Virus record (IMG/VR): IMGVR_UViG_3300005836_000033
Span: 1-41,230 of that record
Strand: one strand, 5' to 3'
Source of the DNA: a virus
DNA: 41,230 nt
Both the position numbers and the translations under genes were made by a program. Under the pieces are notes generated by a model. It was not told where the DNA came from and did not search any database. It saw only the letters and a list, made by a program, of their open reading frames with translations. Below are positions 19,862 to 28,926 of the stretch, piece after piece. How positions within the stretch are numbered: the stretch's first letter is position 1; each line of letters opens with the position of its first letter.

Positions 19862-20046
19862 AGGACGCTCCTGGGCGCCGGCTCCGGCGGCGGTTCATAG
19901 CCGACCACAACGACCACGCCTTCGATGTTCATGGTGCCCGGTGGCTCATAGCCCACCACGACGACCGCGCCCTCGATGTTCATCGCGGACTCCGGTTCCG
20001 CACCCGTGACGACGACGACGCCTTCGATCTGGACCTGGTTCGCCAT
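19849..20046 (-). CDS. Three-repeat beta protein (65 aa)
   Basis: Almost the whole protein is three near-identical 17-18-residue units. The first begins QVQIEGVVVV. The second and third begin MNIEGAVVVV and MNIEGVVVVV, each continuing GYEPP. The Val-rich strand and turn repeat suggests a small beta-solenoid or beta-prism, perhaps a fibre tip or assembly peptide. The repeat is evident in DNA too, so recent tandem duplication is likely. The ATG at 20046 follows the fibre protein's end by 7 bp. No matching family is known to me. Confidence 0.65.
   Translation of the reverse strand: MANQVQIEGVVVVTGAEPESAMNIEGAVVVVGYEPPGTMNIEGVVVVVGYEPPPEPAPRSVLWLE
19882..20037 (-). repeat. Tandem repeat, three units of 51-54 bp
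   Basis: The DNA encoding the Val-rich units repeats three times, with units two and three nearly identical. Each holds a VVVV run and a GYEPP or GAEPE turn. Differences are mostly third-position changes, consistent with duplication followed by drift under selection. Confidence 0.75.
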
Positions 20047-20053
20047 GATGGAC

Positions 20054-21073
20054 TCAGGTGTCGTTGAGGATGTCGGCCGAAATCGCATCCCGCGCCGTCT
20101 CGTCCCACGCCGAGGCGTCGCTGGGTTTTTCGGTCATGAGCTTGCTGTACGCTTTGGACGTGGTGGAGAGCACCACCTGGGGGCCGTAGACCTGGGTCCC
20201 ATCCTCCGTCATGCCGACCTTGGCCATCGCACTGCCGCTGTCCTTCGACAGCAGGGCGATGACCTGCACGGAGCGGATCGGTTCGGTGGGATGCGAGCCG
20301 CCGGCGGCGATCCCGTACCGATCCTCGTCGCCCGGCGTGGCACTCGTGTTCTTGTCCGACGAACTGAACGGCACCTCGTCGACGTTGCCGTAGTTGTTGC
20401 CGCCACCGCCGGAGACGAAGTCCACCGCGATGTCACTGGCGAGCAGCTGCTTCCGCCCTCGCCAGTCGTGCATGATGTGGTAGTCGCCGTCGTCGCCATC
20501 GGCCAGGTAGATGTCCATCACCCGGGCCTCTTGGGTGCCGCCCGAGCCCGTCTCGTGACCCCAGATCGCGCCGTCGCACACGCCGGTGCCGCCGTTCTGG
20601 GTATCGGCCGTGGGCTCGTCCAGCCGCAACACCCCGTCGATCCACAGCTGGAAGGCCGCCGAGTTGCCGATCGGGCAGTCGACGGCATAGAACGTCGCGA
20701 CGTTCAATGCGACGATCCCCACAGCCGTCGTCCCGATCAGGGCGCCGGATCCGTTGTAGACACTGATCGATCCGTCGTTGTTCCGGATCCCGTAGACGTG
20801 CCGGGTGGACGCCTCCATGAAGGAGAAGATCCGGAAGGGATGGTTGATCGTGTGGATGTAGGCGAACCCGGTGACCGGGTGCGCCAGCGCGGCTGTCCAA
20901 TCCAAATCGGCGTTGACGACCGCCTTGACGAAGTTCCCTTCCGAGAACAGGCGGCACCCGAAATCCCCCCGGCGACCATACGTCGTCGCAAAGGCGCTGG
21001 GCGTCGACAGGGAATCGAACAGGCGACCGGCTCGGTCGGCATCGAAGAAGTGCTGGAACTTGATCCACGGCAT
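20054..21073 (-). CDS. Tail fibre / receptor-binding protein with lectin-like fold
   Basis: This 339-residue protein is beta-rich with repeated strand patterns (FVKAVVNADLDWTAALAHPV; AFQLWIDGVLRLDEPTADTQ; ARVMDIYLADGDDGDYHIMH) like a concanavalin/LamG sandwich. A flexible region near residues 210-240 and a C-terminal stretch with VQVIALLSKDSGSAMAKVGM follow. It is located after the J-like and fibre genes, as for host-recognition proteins. It probably binds a surface glycan or protein. Confidence 0.65.
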   Translation of the reverse strand: MPWIKFQHFFDADRAGRLFDSLSTPSAFATTYGRRGDFGCRLFSEGNFVKAVVNADLDWTAALAHPVTGFAYIHTINHPFRIFSFMEASTRHVYGIRNNDGSISVYNGSGALIGTTAVGIVALNVATFYAVDCPIGNSAAFQLWIDGVLRLDEPTADTQNGGTGVCDGAIWGHETGSGGTQEARVMDIYLADGDDGDYHIMHDWRGRKQLLASDIAVDFVSGGGGNNYGNVDEVPFSSSDKNTSATPGDEDRYGIAAGGSHPTEPIRSVQVIALLSKDSGSAMAKVGMTEDGTQVYGPQVVLSTTSKAYSKLMTEKPSDASAWDETARDAISADILNDT

Positions 21074-21077
21074 CGGC

Positions 21078-21629
21078 TCAGCTCCTCACGTAGAAGAGTT
21101 GAAGCGTCGCGGACCGGCAGCTCGCGGAGCTGGCCACCGCAATCGTGAGCAGGGAGCCGGCCACCCACGCCGCCGCCCAGTCATCCGGATCCACCAGGGC
21201 GCCCTCGTCCTGGCTGGCCACGATCGCCGGCGGCGTCGCGCCCACGATGGACGCGGTCGGCTCGCCGGTGTCGGCCACCAGCAGATCCATCTCGAGGCTC
21301 GGTGTGGCGTCGTCGTAATCGATCAGGCGCCACCGGACAAAGCGCCCGCTCCCCGGCAGCTCGACGGTCATCTGGTGGCCGGCGACCAAGGCCAGCACCC
21401 CATTGCCCATCCGCACCGCGAAGCTCCGCACCGTGCCGCCACCCGGGCCGACGATCCACGCGTCGTCCTCCCGGAGCCGCATGATGACATCGCCATCGCC
21501 GTTCGGGTCGGAGGTGTCGAACCAGGCGGTGCCCTCGGCGACCGGCCCCTCCAGCCCGGGGTCGGTGTCCTGCCAGTAGCCGAGGGCGTGGATCGCGCCG
21601 GGGCGCGTGAGGCGCCGATGTTGGGGCAT
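21078..21629 (-). CDS. Tail-associated beta protein
   Basis: This 183-residue, beta-rich and acidic protein has an N-terminal HRRLTRPGAIHALGYWQDTD and later FVRWRLIDYDDATPSLEMDL. A hydrophobic C-terminal strand pair ends LQLFYVRS. It lies between two fibre genes and overlaps the larger fibre's stop by 1 nt. It may be an adaptor joining fibre to tail tip or a second receptor-binding subunit. No family recognised. Confidence 0.5.
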   Translation of the reverse strand: MPQHRRLTRPGAIHALGYWQDTDPGLEGPVAEGTAWFDTSDPNGDGDVIMRLREDDAWIVGPGGGTVRSFAVRMGNGVLALVAGHQMTVELPGSGRFVRWRLIDYDDATPSLEMDLLVADTGEPTASIVGATPPAIVASQDEGALVDPDDWAAAWVAGSLLTIAVASSASCRSATLQLFYVRS

Positions 21630-23374
21630 CAGGAGAACCGGATATGGGACCAGATGGATTTCACGCCGAAGCTCGCGCTTTCGGGATTCGACGTAACGGC
21701 AATCGCTCCGATGGTGAACCCGGGATTGTGCGCCGTGCGGATCGTGCGCCAGATCACCGAACCGCGAGGCCGGTAGTAGTACGACACACTGCTCGAACTA
21801 GCCGCGACGATACGCAGTTCTATCGGTGGCGTAGCCCCGTCTGACGCCAGCGGGGCGAACCCGGTGTCTACGTAAGCGGCCCCGGTCGTCGGCGTGCTGC
21901 TGCTGATTGTGCTGATGGTATTCAGGCGCGCGGCGGTCGCGTTGACGTGCTCGATATAAATGCCCATCGTCTTGCCCGGCGTGGCTTCCGCAATCAGCAG
22001 CGCATGTCGGCAGAAGTTTCCGTAGTTCTCCCAGTCTGTGATCTCGGCATCAATCGTGAGCGGTAGCGACAGCGAGAGGCCCGCCAGGGTCCAATACTGG
22101 CCGTTCATGCCGAAGGAGGCATTGGCCGCCGCCGAGATGTAAAGCGCACCCTTGACGGTCGTATCGGCGTCGATGACCGAGGGACTGCCGAGCGCGGTCC
22201 CGCCGATCGTGGACGAATTGAACTCCAGATCCGATCCGCCCCCGGGCGCTACCGACTCGACCGAGAAAGAATGGCGCCAACCCGCATCGCCATTCGAAGC
22301 AGAAATCTTCGCGAGTACCTCGTTGATGTTTCCGCCGTTCGGCAGACTCGCTCCCGCAGCCCCCAACGGTCCCACCGTCACCCCATTGATCCGGACGAAG
22401 GCGCCAGCGCTCGTCGTCCACCAGTCGCCATCCACCGGTGAGGTGGGCGCGGAGCCATGTGGCGCGCGCAGTGAGGCGATCGCCGTCGTCGACGCCGGCA
22501 GGATGATCGGCTTCGTCGTAGTGAGGTCCGCGGTGTTCTCCGTGACCGCACTGTCGCCGACCGCGGCCGATCCGGTGAACTTCGCCAGCTTCGTGGTGGT
22601 CCCCGATCCCGTGACCCCACCGGAGCTCAGTTGCGTGAACGTCAGGCTCGTGCTGCCGAGCGTGATGGGCGCGTTGGTCGAGAGCACCCACTGGGTATCG
22701 GCGTTCGCCGTGCCCTCCTGCACGTAGACCGACGCCTGGAGAATGTCCGCGGCGCTGTCCGTGTCCGTCGACCGGGATGCCGCGCCGGAGGCCGGGACGA
22801 GGTAGATCCCGTTCTCGGCGCCGGTGCTCTGGCTCGCCACCAGGACTCGATCGCCGGTCGCGACGGTGACGCCGTCATGTGTCGTCCCGTTCGCCAAGCC
22901 TCCGCCGGCCAGGTCGACGTTCGCCGTCGTCTTGCACCGCACCGACTGCTTCCAAGAGAGGCCGGCCACCGCCGCGTCGACGTAGGCCGTGCTCGCCTTG
23001 GCGGCGAGATCCGTGGTGAGGTTCGTGACGTCGGACTGCGCGTGCGTATGGCTCGCGGCGGCCTTGCTCGCGAGGTCCGCTACGAGTCCGGTGACCTGGG
23101 ACTCCGCCAGCTCCAGCTCATCGTCGCCCCCGCTCTCGTGGGATGCCGCATGCGCGGCAGGCGCGGTGGTGCCCGGATCGTAGACCGTGGTCCAGGCGTC
23201 GTTCGTGGCGTTCCGCTTCCGCACCACGCTCGTCGCGGGGTTGAACCAGTCCCGATATGCGCCGATCGCGCCCGGATCCGACGCGGAGACGACGGCGGAC
23301 GGTGGCGCCGCGGTATGGGGAATCGATTTCAGGTCCACCAGATCACTCCGGGCATACGGTGACAGGTTCGCCAT
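21629..23374 (-). CDS. Tail fibre protein with conserved phage fibre repeat domain
   Basis: The product is 581 residues. A long Ala/Thr/Ser-rich stalk (about 70-150; AAAS and AAKAS segments) leads to a domain beginning AGLSWKQSVRCKTTANVDLA (about 140-250). That domain is found in many phage and prophage tail fibres and includes GDRVLVASQSTGAENGIYLV. A C-terminal jelly-roll-like part (about 380-581) probably binds the receptor. The ATG at 23374 lies inside the end of the J-like gene (32-bp overlap). It likely forms a trimeric side or central fibre. Confidence 0.75.
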   Translation of the reverse strand: MANLSPYARSDLVDLKSIPHTAAPPSAVVSASDPGAIGAYRDWFNPATSVVRKRNATNDAWTTVYDPGTTAPAAHAASHESGGDDELELAESQVTGLVADLASKAAASHTHAQSDVTNLTTDLAAKASTAYVDAAVAGLSWKQSVRCKTTANVDLAGGGLANGTTHDGVTVATGDRVLVASQSTGAENGIYLVPASGAASRSTDTDSAADILQASVYVQEGTANADTQWVLSTNAPITLGSTSLTFTQLSSGGVTGSGTTTKLAKFTGSAAVGDSAVTENTADLTTTKPIILPASTTAIASLRAPHGSAPTSPVDGDWWTTSAGAFVRINGVTVGPLGAAGASLPNGGNINEVLAKISASNGDAGWRHSFSVESVAPGGGSDLEFNSSTIGGTALGSPSVIDADTTVKGALYISAAANASFGMNGQYWTLAGLSLSLPLTIDAEITDWENYGNFCRHALLIAEATPGKTMGIYIEHVNATAARLNTISTISSSTPTTGAAYVDTGFAPLASDGATPPIELRIVAASSSSVSYYYRPRGSVIWRTIRTAHNPGFTIGAIAVTSNPESASFGVKSIWSHIRFS

Positions 23375-26300
23375 CGACGAAGAGCGGCTCGCCGTCGAGC
23401 TCGAGCGGCGGACACCATTCGACGTCGTCACGCTTACTGGCCGTGACCACCTCGCCATTGTGGGTCACGACCTGGCCGTCGTCGTCCCAGACCGGCTCCA
23501 GCTCGAGCGGGAACGTGGTGGTCAGCGTCCGGATCACGGTCGCGCCGTCCTCGCCGGCATATTCCACGCGGAACTGGACGTCGGTCTCGGCATCGTCGAG
23601 CCGGAGCGCGACCGACGTGCTGGCCGACCGCCACCCCTCCTCGTTCCGCCACGGCGCGCCCTCGAAGAGCCCGTTGCCGATCGGGGGCGTGACTTCGTTC
23701 CCCCACTCCTCGCCCGGCAGCCGGACCCGGTAGCTCACGCGCCGGATCCGGAGCTGCGGGTCGCGCAGCCAGAGGTTCGCATAGCCGATTTCGTTCTGGG
23801 CGTCTTCGAAATCTTCGAGGTCGAGCACGGGCAGGACCGCGAGCTGGCTGTCCGCCGGCGTGCCGGCCTCGAGCACCGCCTCGATCGGACCGATCCACGG
23901 GGAGGGCAGGTAGCCGTTCCGGACGTGCCGGATCCAGTAGAAGACCGGGCAATCGTCGTCGGGGGCGTCGGGGTCGTCGAACGTGGTCGACCCCACGGGC
24001 GCGGTGAAGTACGCGGGCGGCGTGTCGGCCGCGCAGCCGTCGGGGCCGAACTCGCCGGCATCGCCGACGTAGAAGGTCTCGCCGTTCTTCTCGGGATTCC
24101 GGGTGCGCGCGATCTCGAAGCTCCATTCGTCGCCGGCCGCGAAGAGCGCGAGCCGGGCACTGGAGGGCGTGATCTGCGCCACGCCGGCTGGCCGCGGGGC
24201 GGTGCCGAGCGCGGCCGTGTCGTCGCCGGGGAAGTTGAGCGGCGGCCGTTCCGGTTGGACGTGGAAGATCAGGGCCGTATCGCGGAAGCCATACTTCTCC
24301 TCGATCGCCTCGACCTCGAACGCACCACCGGGGGTCACCGGCTCCCGGACGTCCAGGATCCGAGTGGGCAGACCGTCGAGCGCGAGGAGCGGCCAGGTCA
24401 GCTTCACCATGCTGCCGGGATGGAGGCCCGGGATCGTCCGCTGCATCGTCCAGCGCATGGCCTTCAAGGGCCGCGACCGCGCCAGCAGCTGGCTCTCCAC
24501 GAACCGCTGCGCCGTCACGTCGTCCATGATCTGCGGCACCTCGAGCGTCGCGGAGCGGTTTTCGCCGAGCGCGTGGAACAGCGCCTCGTTGAAGGCGGTC
24601 GCGACCGCGTCCTCGAACCCGGCCCGCCGGGTGCCGGCGACGAAGCTGATCAAGAGCGGCTCCGCGCTGTCGAAGTCGATCGAGTCGGCGCGGCTATCGA
24701 GCCGGAGGACGCCGGTCGAGCTCACGCTGTAGTCGTCGGCGTCGATCACGTTCCCGTCCTGCGTCACCACCACGCTCGTGGGGGAGGCCCCGGGCATCTG
24801 ATAGGCCGCGCCCTTGACCGCCGGACCCAGCTCGTAGTCGGTGAACACCTCGTCCCGGAGCGAAGGCTTCCAGCGCCGATAGGTGACGCGGAGCTCGTTC
24901 ACGAGCTCCATGCCGTGCGGCATCTCGACCACGAGGCTGTCGGCGTTGTCGGGCGTGATCGAGGGCAGGAGGCTGACGTCGTAGTCGGCGCGGAGCAGCG
25001 CCACTTCCCAGAGCCCGGTCTCGCGGTTGATGTAGGGGATCGCCTCCGCCACCGTGGCCAGGTCCTCAAGGAGGTCCTCGGCGGGATGCCGGTCCGACCA
25101 GGTGTGGGAGAACTGCCGGCCTTCCGCGGCGCACACCGCCGCCGCCGCCTGGAGGTTCGTCAGGTTGACGCCGATCGGGGTGTCCGGATCCTTCGCCATG
25201 CCCCAGGTGGGGTTGGTAATGACCTCGAACATGCCGTCGATCGGGTTGGCGCCGTGCAGGATCCCGGCCCCGCTGACGCCGGTGGGAATGACGGAGGCGA
25301 GCACCCGCGGCGGGAAGGGCCGCGGGTTGGTCCCGTGGTAAAACTTGCCCTCCTGGGTGAAGACGCCCGGCATGTAGAGGAATGCCTGGGATTCGTCGCC
25401 GCCCGGCAGGACCTCGATACTGATCGGGCCGAGGATGACTTCGGACCATGCCGTGCGCCAGTTGGCGAGATAGGTGAGGCTCAGGTAGGAGACGTTGCCG
25501 TAATCGTCCTCGGAGGTCTGCGGGATCGCCGGCGAGGTCCAGTCCACCGACCCGCTCAGCGGGGCATCGTAGGCGACCGGGCGGGCCCCCACGTCGAAGG
25601 TGTAGCCCCAGCTCCACCCACTCACGTATTCGGGGCGGACGTACGTCTTCTCCGAGCCGATGCTGACAGCCCCTTGAAATCCACAGAGGCCGCCCGGGCC
25701 GATCGTGTCGAACCCGTTCGGGAAGCGGAAGTGATAGGTCCGGGTCCGCGTCCAGTTGAAGCGGATCCGGACCTTGTCGCCGGGCCGGAGGCAGGTGATG
25801 CGGTGGGCCACGTGGTTGTACGCCTGCGTGCAGCCGAAGCACGTCTGCCAGCAGTTCGCGAAAATCATGGTGCCCGCGGGGGCCGGGAGGATCGTCAGAG
25901 CGCAGTTGGGACACCCGACGCCGCCACTCACCACACCGGTCAGCCGGAAGCCGGCCTGACTCCCGGATGGCGGCACGAGATGCACCCCCGCGGCATCGGC
26001 CGCGTAGACGACGCCATCATCGCAGCGGATCTGGTGCGGGGCCTGCTCCTGGATCAGCGGGTCCGGGAAGGTGGCGCCGAAGCATTGCAGCTCGCCGTTC
26101 CCGATCGGCGCGGCGCCGCCGCCGCCCGCCGCGATGCCATCGAAGGGATTGTTGTCCGTCGACCATTTGAACGGCTGCATCAGGTTGACGAACTCGCCGG
26201 TATCGGGCGGACACGGGAGCGCCACCCCGCCCAGCACGATGTAGGCGATGTCCGGCCAGGCCGGCGTGTAGTCGGCGCCCCACATGCCGCGGAGCGGCGC

Positions 26301-26852
26301 ACAGACCGCCTGATCCCGGCCCCCGCCGTGCACGCACATCCGGCCGGCGATGCCGCCCATGCCGTCGCTGGTGTCGATCCCGCCGAACCAGCCCAGGGCG
26401 TTGATCATCTCCTCGAGGAAGCCGTTCGCGGCGAGGGTATGCGGGAGCGGCACCGACAGGGCCGGACCGAGCGGCGCCAGATCCCCGAAGACTTCGAGGC
26501 CCGGTTGCGCGTCCAGGTCATGGCCGGTCGAGGCTGGCGCCGCACTCAGGTGCAGATCTTCCCAGAGGATGTCGTGGATGGTTTTGAGCGGCCCATGGCA
26601 GAGCGGCCCGACGGCGTTCGCGTAATACAACGTCCGTTGATTGAAGATCCGCCGCGTCACCTGCCCGAACCAGACGAAGTTGGGCGCGAGCTCGGCGACG
26701 CCGAGGACGATCGGCAGCGCTTCCCCCTCGGTGGTCCGCGGCAGCTCGAACTTTTCCTTCCGCACCGATTGCCGATGGCTGGATTGCCGGAACAACACCT
26801 TCGACAGGATGGTGGCCGCGACGTAGCCGACGATCAGCCAGGGGAACGGCAT
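23343..26852 (-). CDS. Tail tip / host-specificity protein (J-like)
   Basis: At 1169 residues this is the largest structural gene. It begins with a hydrophobic N-terminus and then QSVRKEKFELPRTTEGEALP, typical of tail-tip central hub (J/TipJ) proteins. A long N-terminal insert (about 160-360) is Cys- and Gly-rich with a cluster C314-x2-C317, C334-x3-C338-x2-C341, C354. The middle holds the hub domain (FSHTWSDRHPAEDLLEDLAT; YINRETGLWEVALLR). The C-terminal third is fibronectin-like. It should attach the fibre and form the DNA-exit plug. It overlaps the L-like stop by 1 nt. Confidence 0.8.
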   Translation of the reverse strand: MPFPWLIVGYVAATILSKVLFRQSSHRQSVRKEKFELPRTTEGEALPIVLGVAELAPNFVWFGQVTRRIFNQRTLYYANAVGPLCHGPLKTIHDILWEDLHLSAAPASTGHDLDAQPGLEVFGDLAPLGPALSVPLPHTLAANGFLEEMINALGWFGGIDTSDGMGGIAGRMCVHGGGRDQAVCAPLRGMWGADYTPAWPDIAYIVLGGVALPCPPDTGEFVNLMQPFKWSTDNNPFDGIAAGGGGAAPIGNGELQCFGATFPDPLIQEQAPHQIRCDDGVVYAADAAGVHLVPPSGSQAGFRLTGVVSGGVGCPNCALTILPAPAGTMIFANCWQTCFGCTQAYNHVAHRITCLRPGDKVRIRFNWTRTRTYHFRFPNGFDTIGPGGLCGFQGAVSIGSEKTYVRPEYVSGWSWGYTFDVGARPVAYDAPLSGSVDWTSPAIPQTSEDDYGNVSYLSLTYLANWRTAWSEVILGPISIEVLPGGDESQAFLYMPGVFTQEGKFYHGTNPRPFPPRVLASVIPTGVSGAGILHGANPIDGMFEVITNPTWGMAKDPDTPIGVNLTNLQAAAAVCAAEGRQFSHTWSDRHPAEDLLEDLATVAEAIPYINRETGLWEVALLRADYDVSLLPSITPDNADSLVVEMPHGMELVNELRVTYRRWKPSLRDEVFTDYELGPAVKGAAYQMPGASPTSVVVTQDGNVIDADDYSVSSTGVLRLDSRADSIDFDSAEPLLISFVAGTRRAGFEDAVATAFNEALFHALGENRSATLEVPQIMDDVTAQRFVESQLLARSRPLKAMRWTMQRTIPGLHPGSMVKLTWPLLALDGLPTRILDVREPVTPGGAFEVEAIEEKYGFRDTALIFHVQPERPPLNFPGDDTAALGTAPRPAGVAQITPSSARLALFAAGDEWSFEIARTRNPEKNGETFYVGDAGEFGPDGCAADTPPAYFTAPVGSTTFDDPDAPDDDCPVFYWIRHVRNGYLPSPWIGPIEAVLEAGTPADSQLAVLPVLDLEDFEDAQNEIGYANLWLRDPQLRIRRVSYRVRLPGEEWGNEVTPPIGNGLFEGAPWRNEEGWRSASTSVALRLDDAETDVQFRVEYAGEDGATVIRTLTTTFPLELEPVWDDDGQVVTHNGEVVTASKRDDVEWCPPLELDGEPLFVDGEPVTVCPE

Positions 26853-27754
26853 CAGGGCCTCGGCGCCGGGTCGGTGGTGGTGCCCTGGGGCGTCGAGACT
26901 TCGACCGCGAAGCCGAGAAAGCCGGTGCCCTCCATGTAACTCCGCTCCGGATTGCCGAGCGGCATCAGGCCCGTGAAGTTCTCGACGTTGTCGTAGCGGG
27001 CGAGGCAGGTGGTGATGAGGCGGTCACAGCCCGGATAGAGTTTGACCGCGTCGCTGATCGCGAGCGCCGGATTGGGATCGAGCAGGACCACCTCATCCCC
27101 GCTGCCGCGATACTGGATGTAGCCGGCGACGACCGCGCCCTTCCAGAGCACGCCCCCGATGAAGCGCGTGCCGTCGGATCCCTCAGCCGCGAGGACCCCG
27201 TCGACCGTGATCCGCCGGCCGTCCTGGACATTGATCGCGGTGATCGTGCTCGTGAACGCGAAGCTCTCCAGGTCCACCCGGCAGAGATGATCGCCGAGTT
27301 GGTTCTGGCAGCGCTGGCTGACGGCGATCCGTGGCACCTGGCGGCGGAGCGCGCCGTCCATCCGCTCGACTAGCAGCGTCAGCGTGTCCGCGCCGGCGTC
27401 GGCGGAGCGGATCTGGCTCACCACGCCGCCGAACCCGACCCACGGGTCGTCTTCCTCGCGATGCTCCGTCAGCACGAAGACCCGGACCTCGCCGCGGAGC
27501 AAGCTGCCCGGCTGCAGCACGAACTGCGCGACGACGGAGGACAGCGGAATGGCGATCTCGAGCTCCGTCCGCCCGGACTCCGCGCCCTGCACCAGGTCGT
27601 TGACCGTGATCGGCTGCGGGGTGTAGAGATCGCCGCCCACGGTGGTGGCCCGATCCCCGCTCGTCCAGTAGACCGCGGTGCCCGCGTACTCGATCGCGAG
27701 CAGAGTGACGGGCGAGCCGCCGCGGCGGGTTACCTCGCGGAGCTCGTAGCTCAT
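26852..27754 (-). CDS. Tail tip protein L-like / BR0599-type hub protein with four Cys
   Basis: The product is 300 residues. The N-terminal beta domain (SYELREVTRRGGSPVTLLAI) is followed by the family signature with four cysteines: C149 and C158, then C243 and C250 in GCDRLITTCLARYDNVENFT. In lambda gpL and the BR0599/DUF2163 family these four cysteines bind an iron-sulfur cluster in the tail tip. The gene order (M-like, this gene, J-like) agrees. The C-terminus is less conserved. Confidence 0.8.
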   Translation of the reverse strand: MSYELREVTRRGGSPVTLLAIEYAGTAVYWTSGDRATTVGGDLYTPQPITVNDLVQGAESGRTELEIAIPLSSVVAQFVLQPGSLLRGEVRVFVLTEHREEDDPWVGFGGVVSQIRSADAGADTLTLLVERMDGALRRQVPRIAVSQRCQNQLGDHLCRVDLESFAFTSTITAINVQDGRRITVDGVLAAEGSDGTRFIGGVLWKGAVVAGYIQYRGSGDEVVLLDPNPALAISDAVKLYPGCDRLITTCLARYDNVENFTGLMPLGNPERSYMEGTGFLGFAVEVSTPQGTTTDPAPRP

Positions 27755-28926
27755 GGCGCGGCCACCGCGTAGGGTTCCTCACGAAACGCGAGCGCGGCAC
27801 GGGCACGACCCGCGGTGAGCCAGTCCAGCGTGACCGGATCGTCCTCGAGCACCATGAGGCGCCGGAAGGAGACCAGGCCGTGCCGCGGCGTGAGGGTGAC
27901 GCCGGCGGCCGCGTTCAGGGTCAGCGTCTCGGTCCCGTCGAGGTTGTCGACGGCGTTGGTCACGGTGCGCGCCACCACGCTACCGCCCGTCGAGGCGAGC
28001 AGCGCCAGGCGCCGGCGCGCCGCGAGCGGGAAGCTCCGGGCGGTGTAGTCGCATGCCTCAATCACGAGCGCGGTATCCGCGGGCCCCACGTCCGCCGCGG
28101 GCACCAGATCCGCCTGCCAGCTCGGCACCCAGCTCGGCGTGAGCGCGCCGAGCACCGCGTCATACCAGTCCCAGACTGTGGCGACCTGGTCGAGGCCGAG
28201 CAGGAGCAGCGGATAGGCTTGCGTGGCCCGGCCCTCGTCGCGGCGCGCCGTGCGGTGGGCGGCGCCGGCGACGGCGGGATCGACGAGGATCACCGGCCGG
28301 GTGAGCGTGTCCTCGATGCCGCGATCGGGAATCGGGGCGAAGTCGGGTGGGGTATCGTCCGGCTGGCCGATGCTCTCCGGCACGGCGAGCGGATCCAGCG
28401 CCAGCGTGAGCTGGATCCGCGAGACCCGGGCGCTCGGCCGCGCGATCGTGAGCCCGTCCACGAGCCGCCCGCTGTGCACCGGGATCACCAGCGTGCCCGC
28501 GGGCCAATCCCCGACGAGATTCTCGCCGCAGGTAATCGAGGAGCCGCCCACCGCGTCGATCGTCCGCTGCTCGTATTCGTCGGGGGTCCGGACGATCAGG
28601 ACTTCCTGGCCGGCGTCGAACGGCCGGGATCCGGTGGGGCAGGCGAGTATGGCCTGGCCCGACGCGGCGTCGCTGGTGAGCCGCGTGCTATACGGCCAGG
28701 CGGGACAGCCCACCGACTCCAAGCTCCCGGCCGCGAGCAGCTGGTCGACGCGTGCCGCGTGCCGCGGGCTGGTGCAGACGATGGTGTACTGGTAGGTCCG
28801 CCGCGCCCGCGTCCGATGCTGGCGCCGCTGCTCCTGCAGGGACCAGGAGGGGACGACGTCCGTGAGAAAGGCGCGCGTCTCCCGGAACGTGCCGTCACTC
28901 CAGCGGAAGGGGAGCGGCGTGCTCAT
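27751..28926 (-). CDS. Distal tail / minor tail protein
   Basis: This 391-residue beta-rich protein follows the tape measure and precedes the L-like protein, in the place of gpM or a Dit-like protein. Recognisable segments are LPFRWSDGTF at the start, PYSTRLTSDAASGQAILACP, and PSWVPSWQADLVP near 260. The last is a motif recurrent in distal tail proteins. It probably forms a ring connecting tube to tip. Coupled at both ends. Confidence 0.65.
   Translation of the reverse strand: MSTPLPFRWSDGTFRETRAFLTDVVPSWSLQEQRRQHRTRARRTYQYTIVCTSPRHAARVDQLLAAGSLESVGCPAWPYSTRLTSDAASGQAILACPTGSRPFDAGQEVLIVRTPDEYEQRTIDAVGGSSITCGENLVGDWPAGTLVIPVHSGRLVDGLTIARPSARVSRIQLTLALDPLAVPESIGQPDDTPPDFAPIPDRGIEDTLTRPVILVDPAVAGAAHRTARRDEGRATQAYPLLLLGLDQVATVWDWYDAVLGALTPSWVPSWQADLVPAADVGPADTALVIEACDYTARSFPLAARRRLALLASTGGSVVARTVTNAVDNLDGTETLTLNAAAGVTLTPRHGLVSFRRLMVLEDDPVTLDWLTAGRARAALAFREEPYAVAAP

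Noticed and set aside
25815-25854. C-x3-C-x2-C in the tail-tip protein as a radical-SAM site
   Set aside because: The spacing matches, but the context is a structural hub without other radical-SAM features; coincidence or a structural metal site is more likely.
23187-26939. Very long open frame (1250 codons) on the plus strand
   Set aside because: It is antisense to the J-like tail-tip gene. Its composition is Arg/Val/Glu/Gly-rich with no domains, a usual shadow of GC-rich coding DNA.
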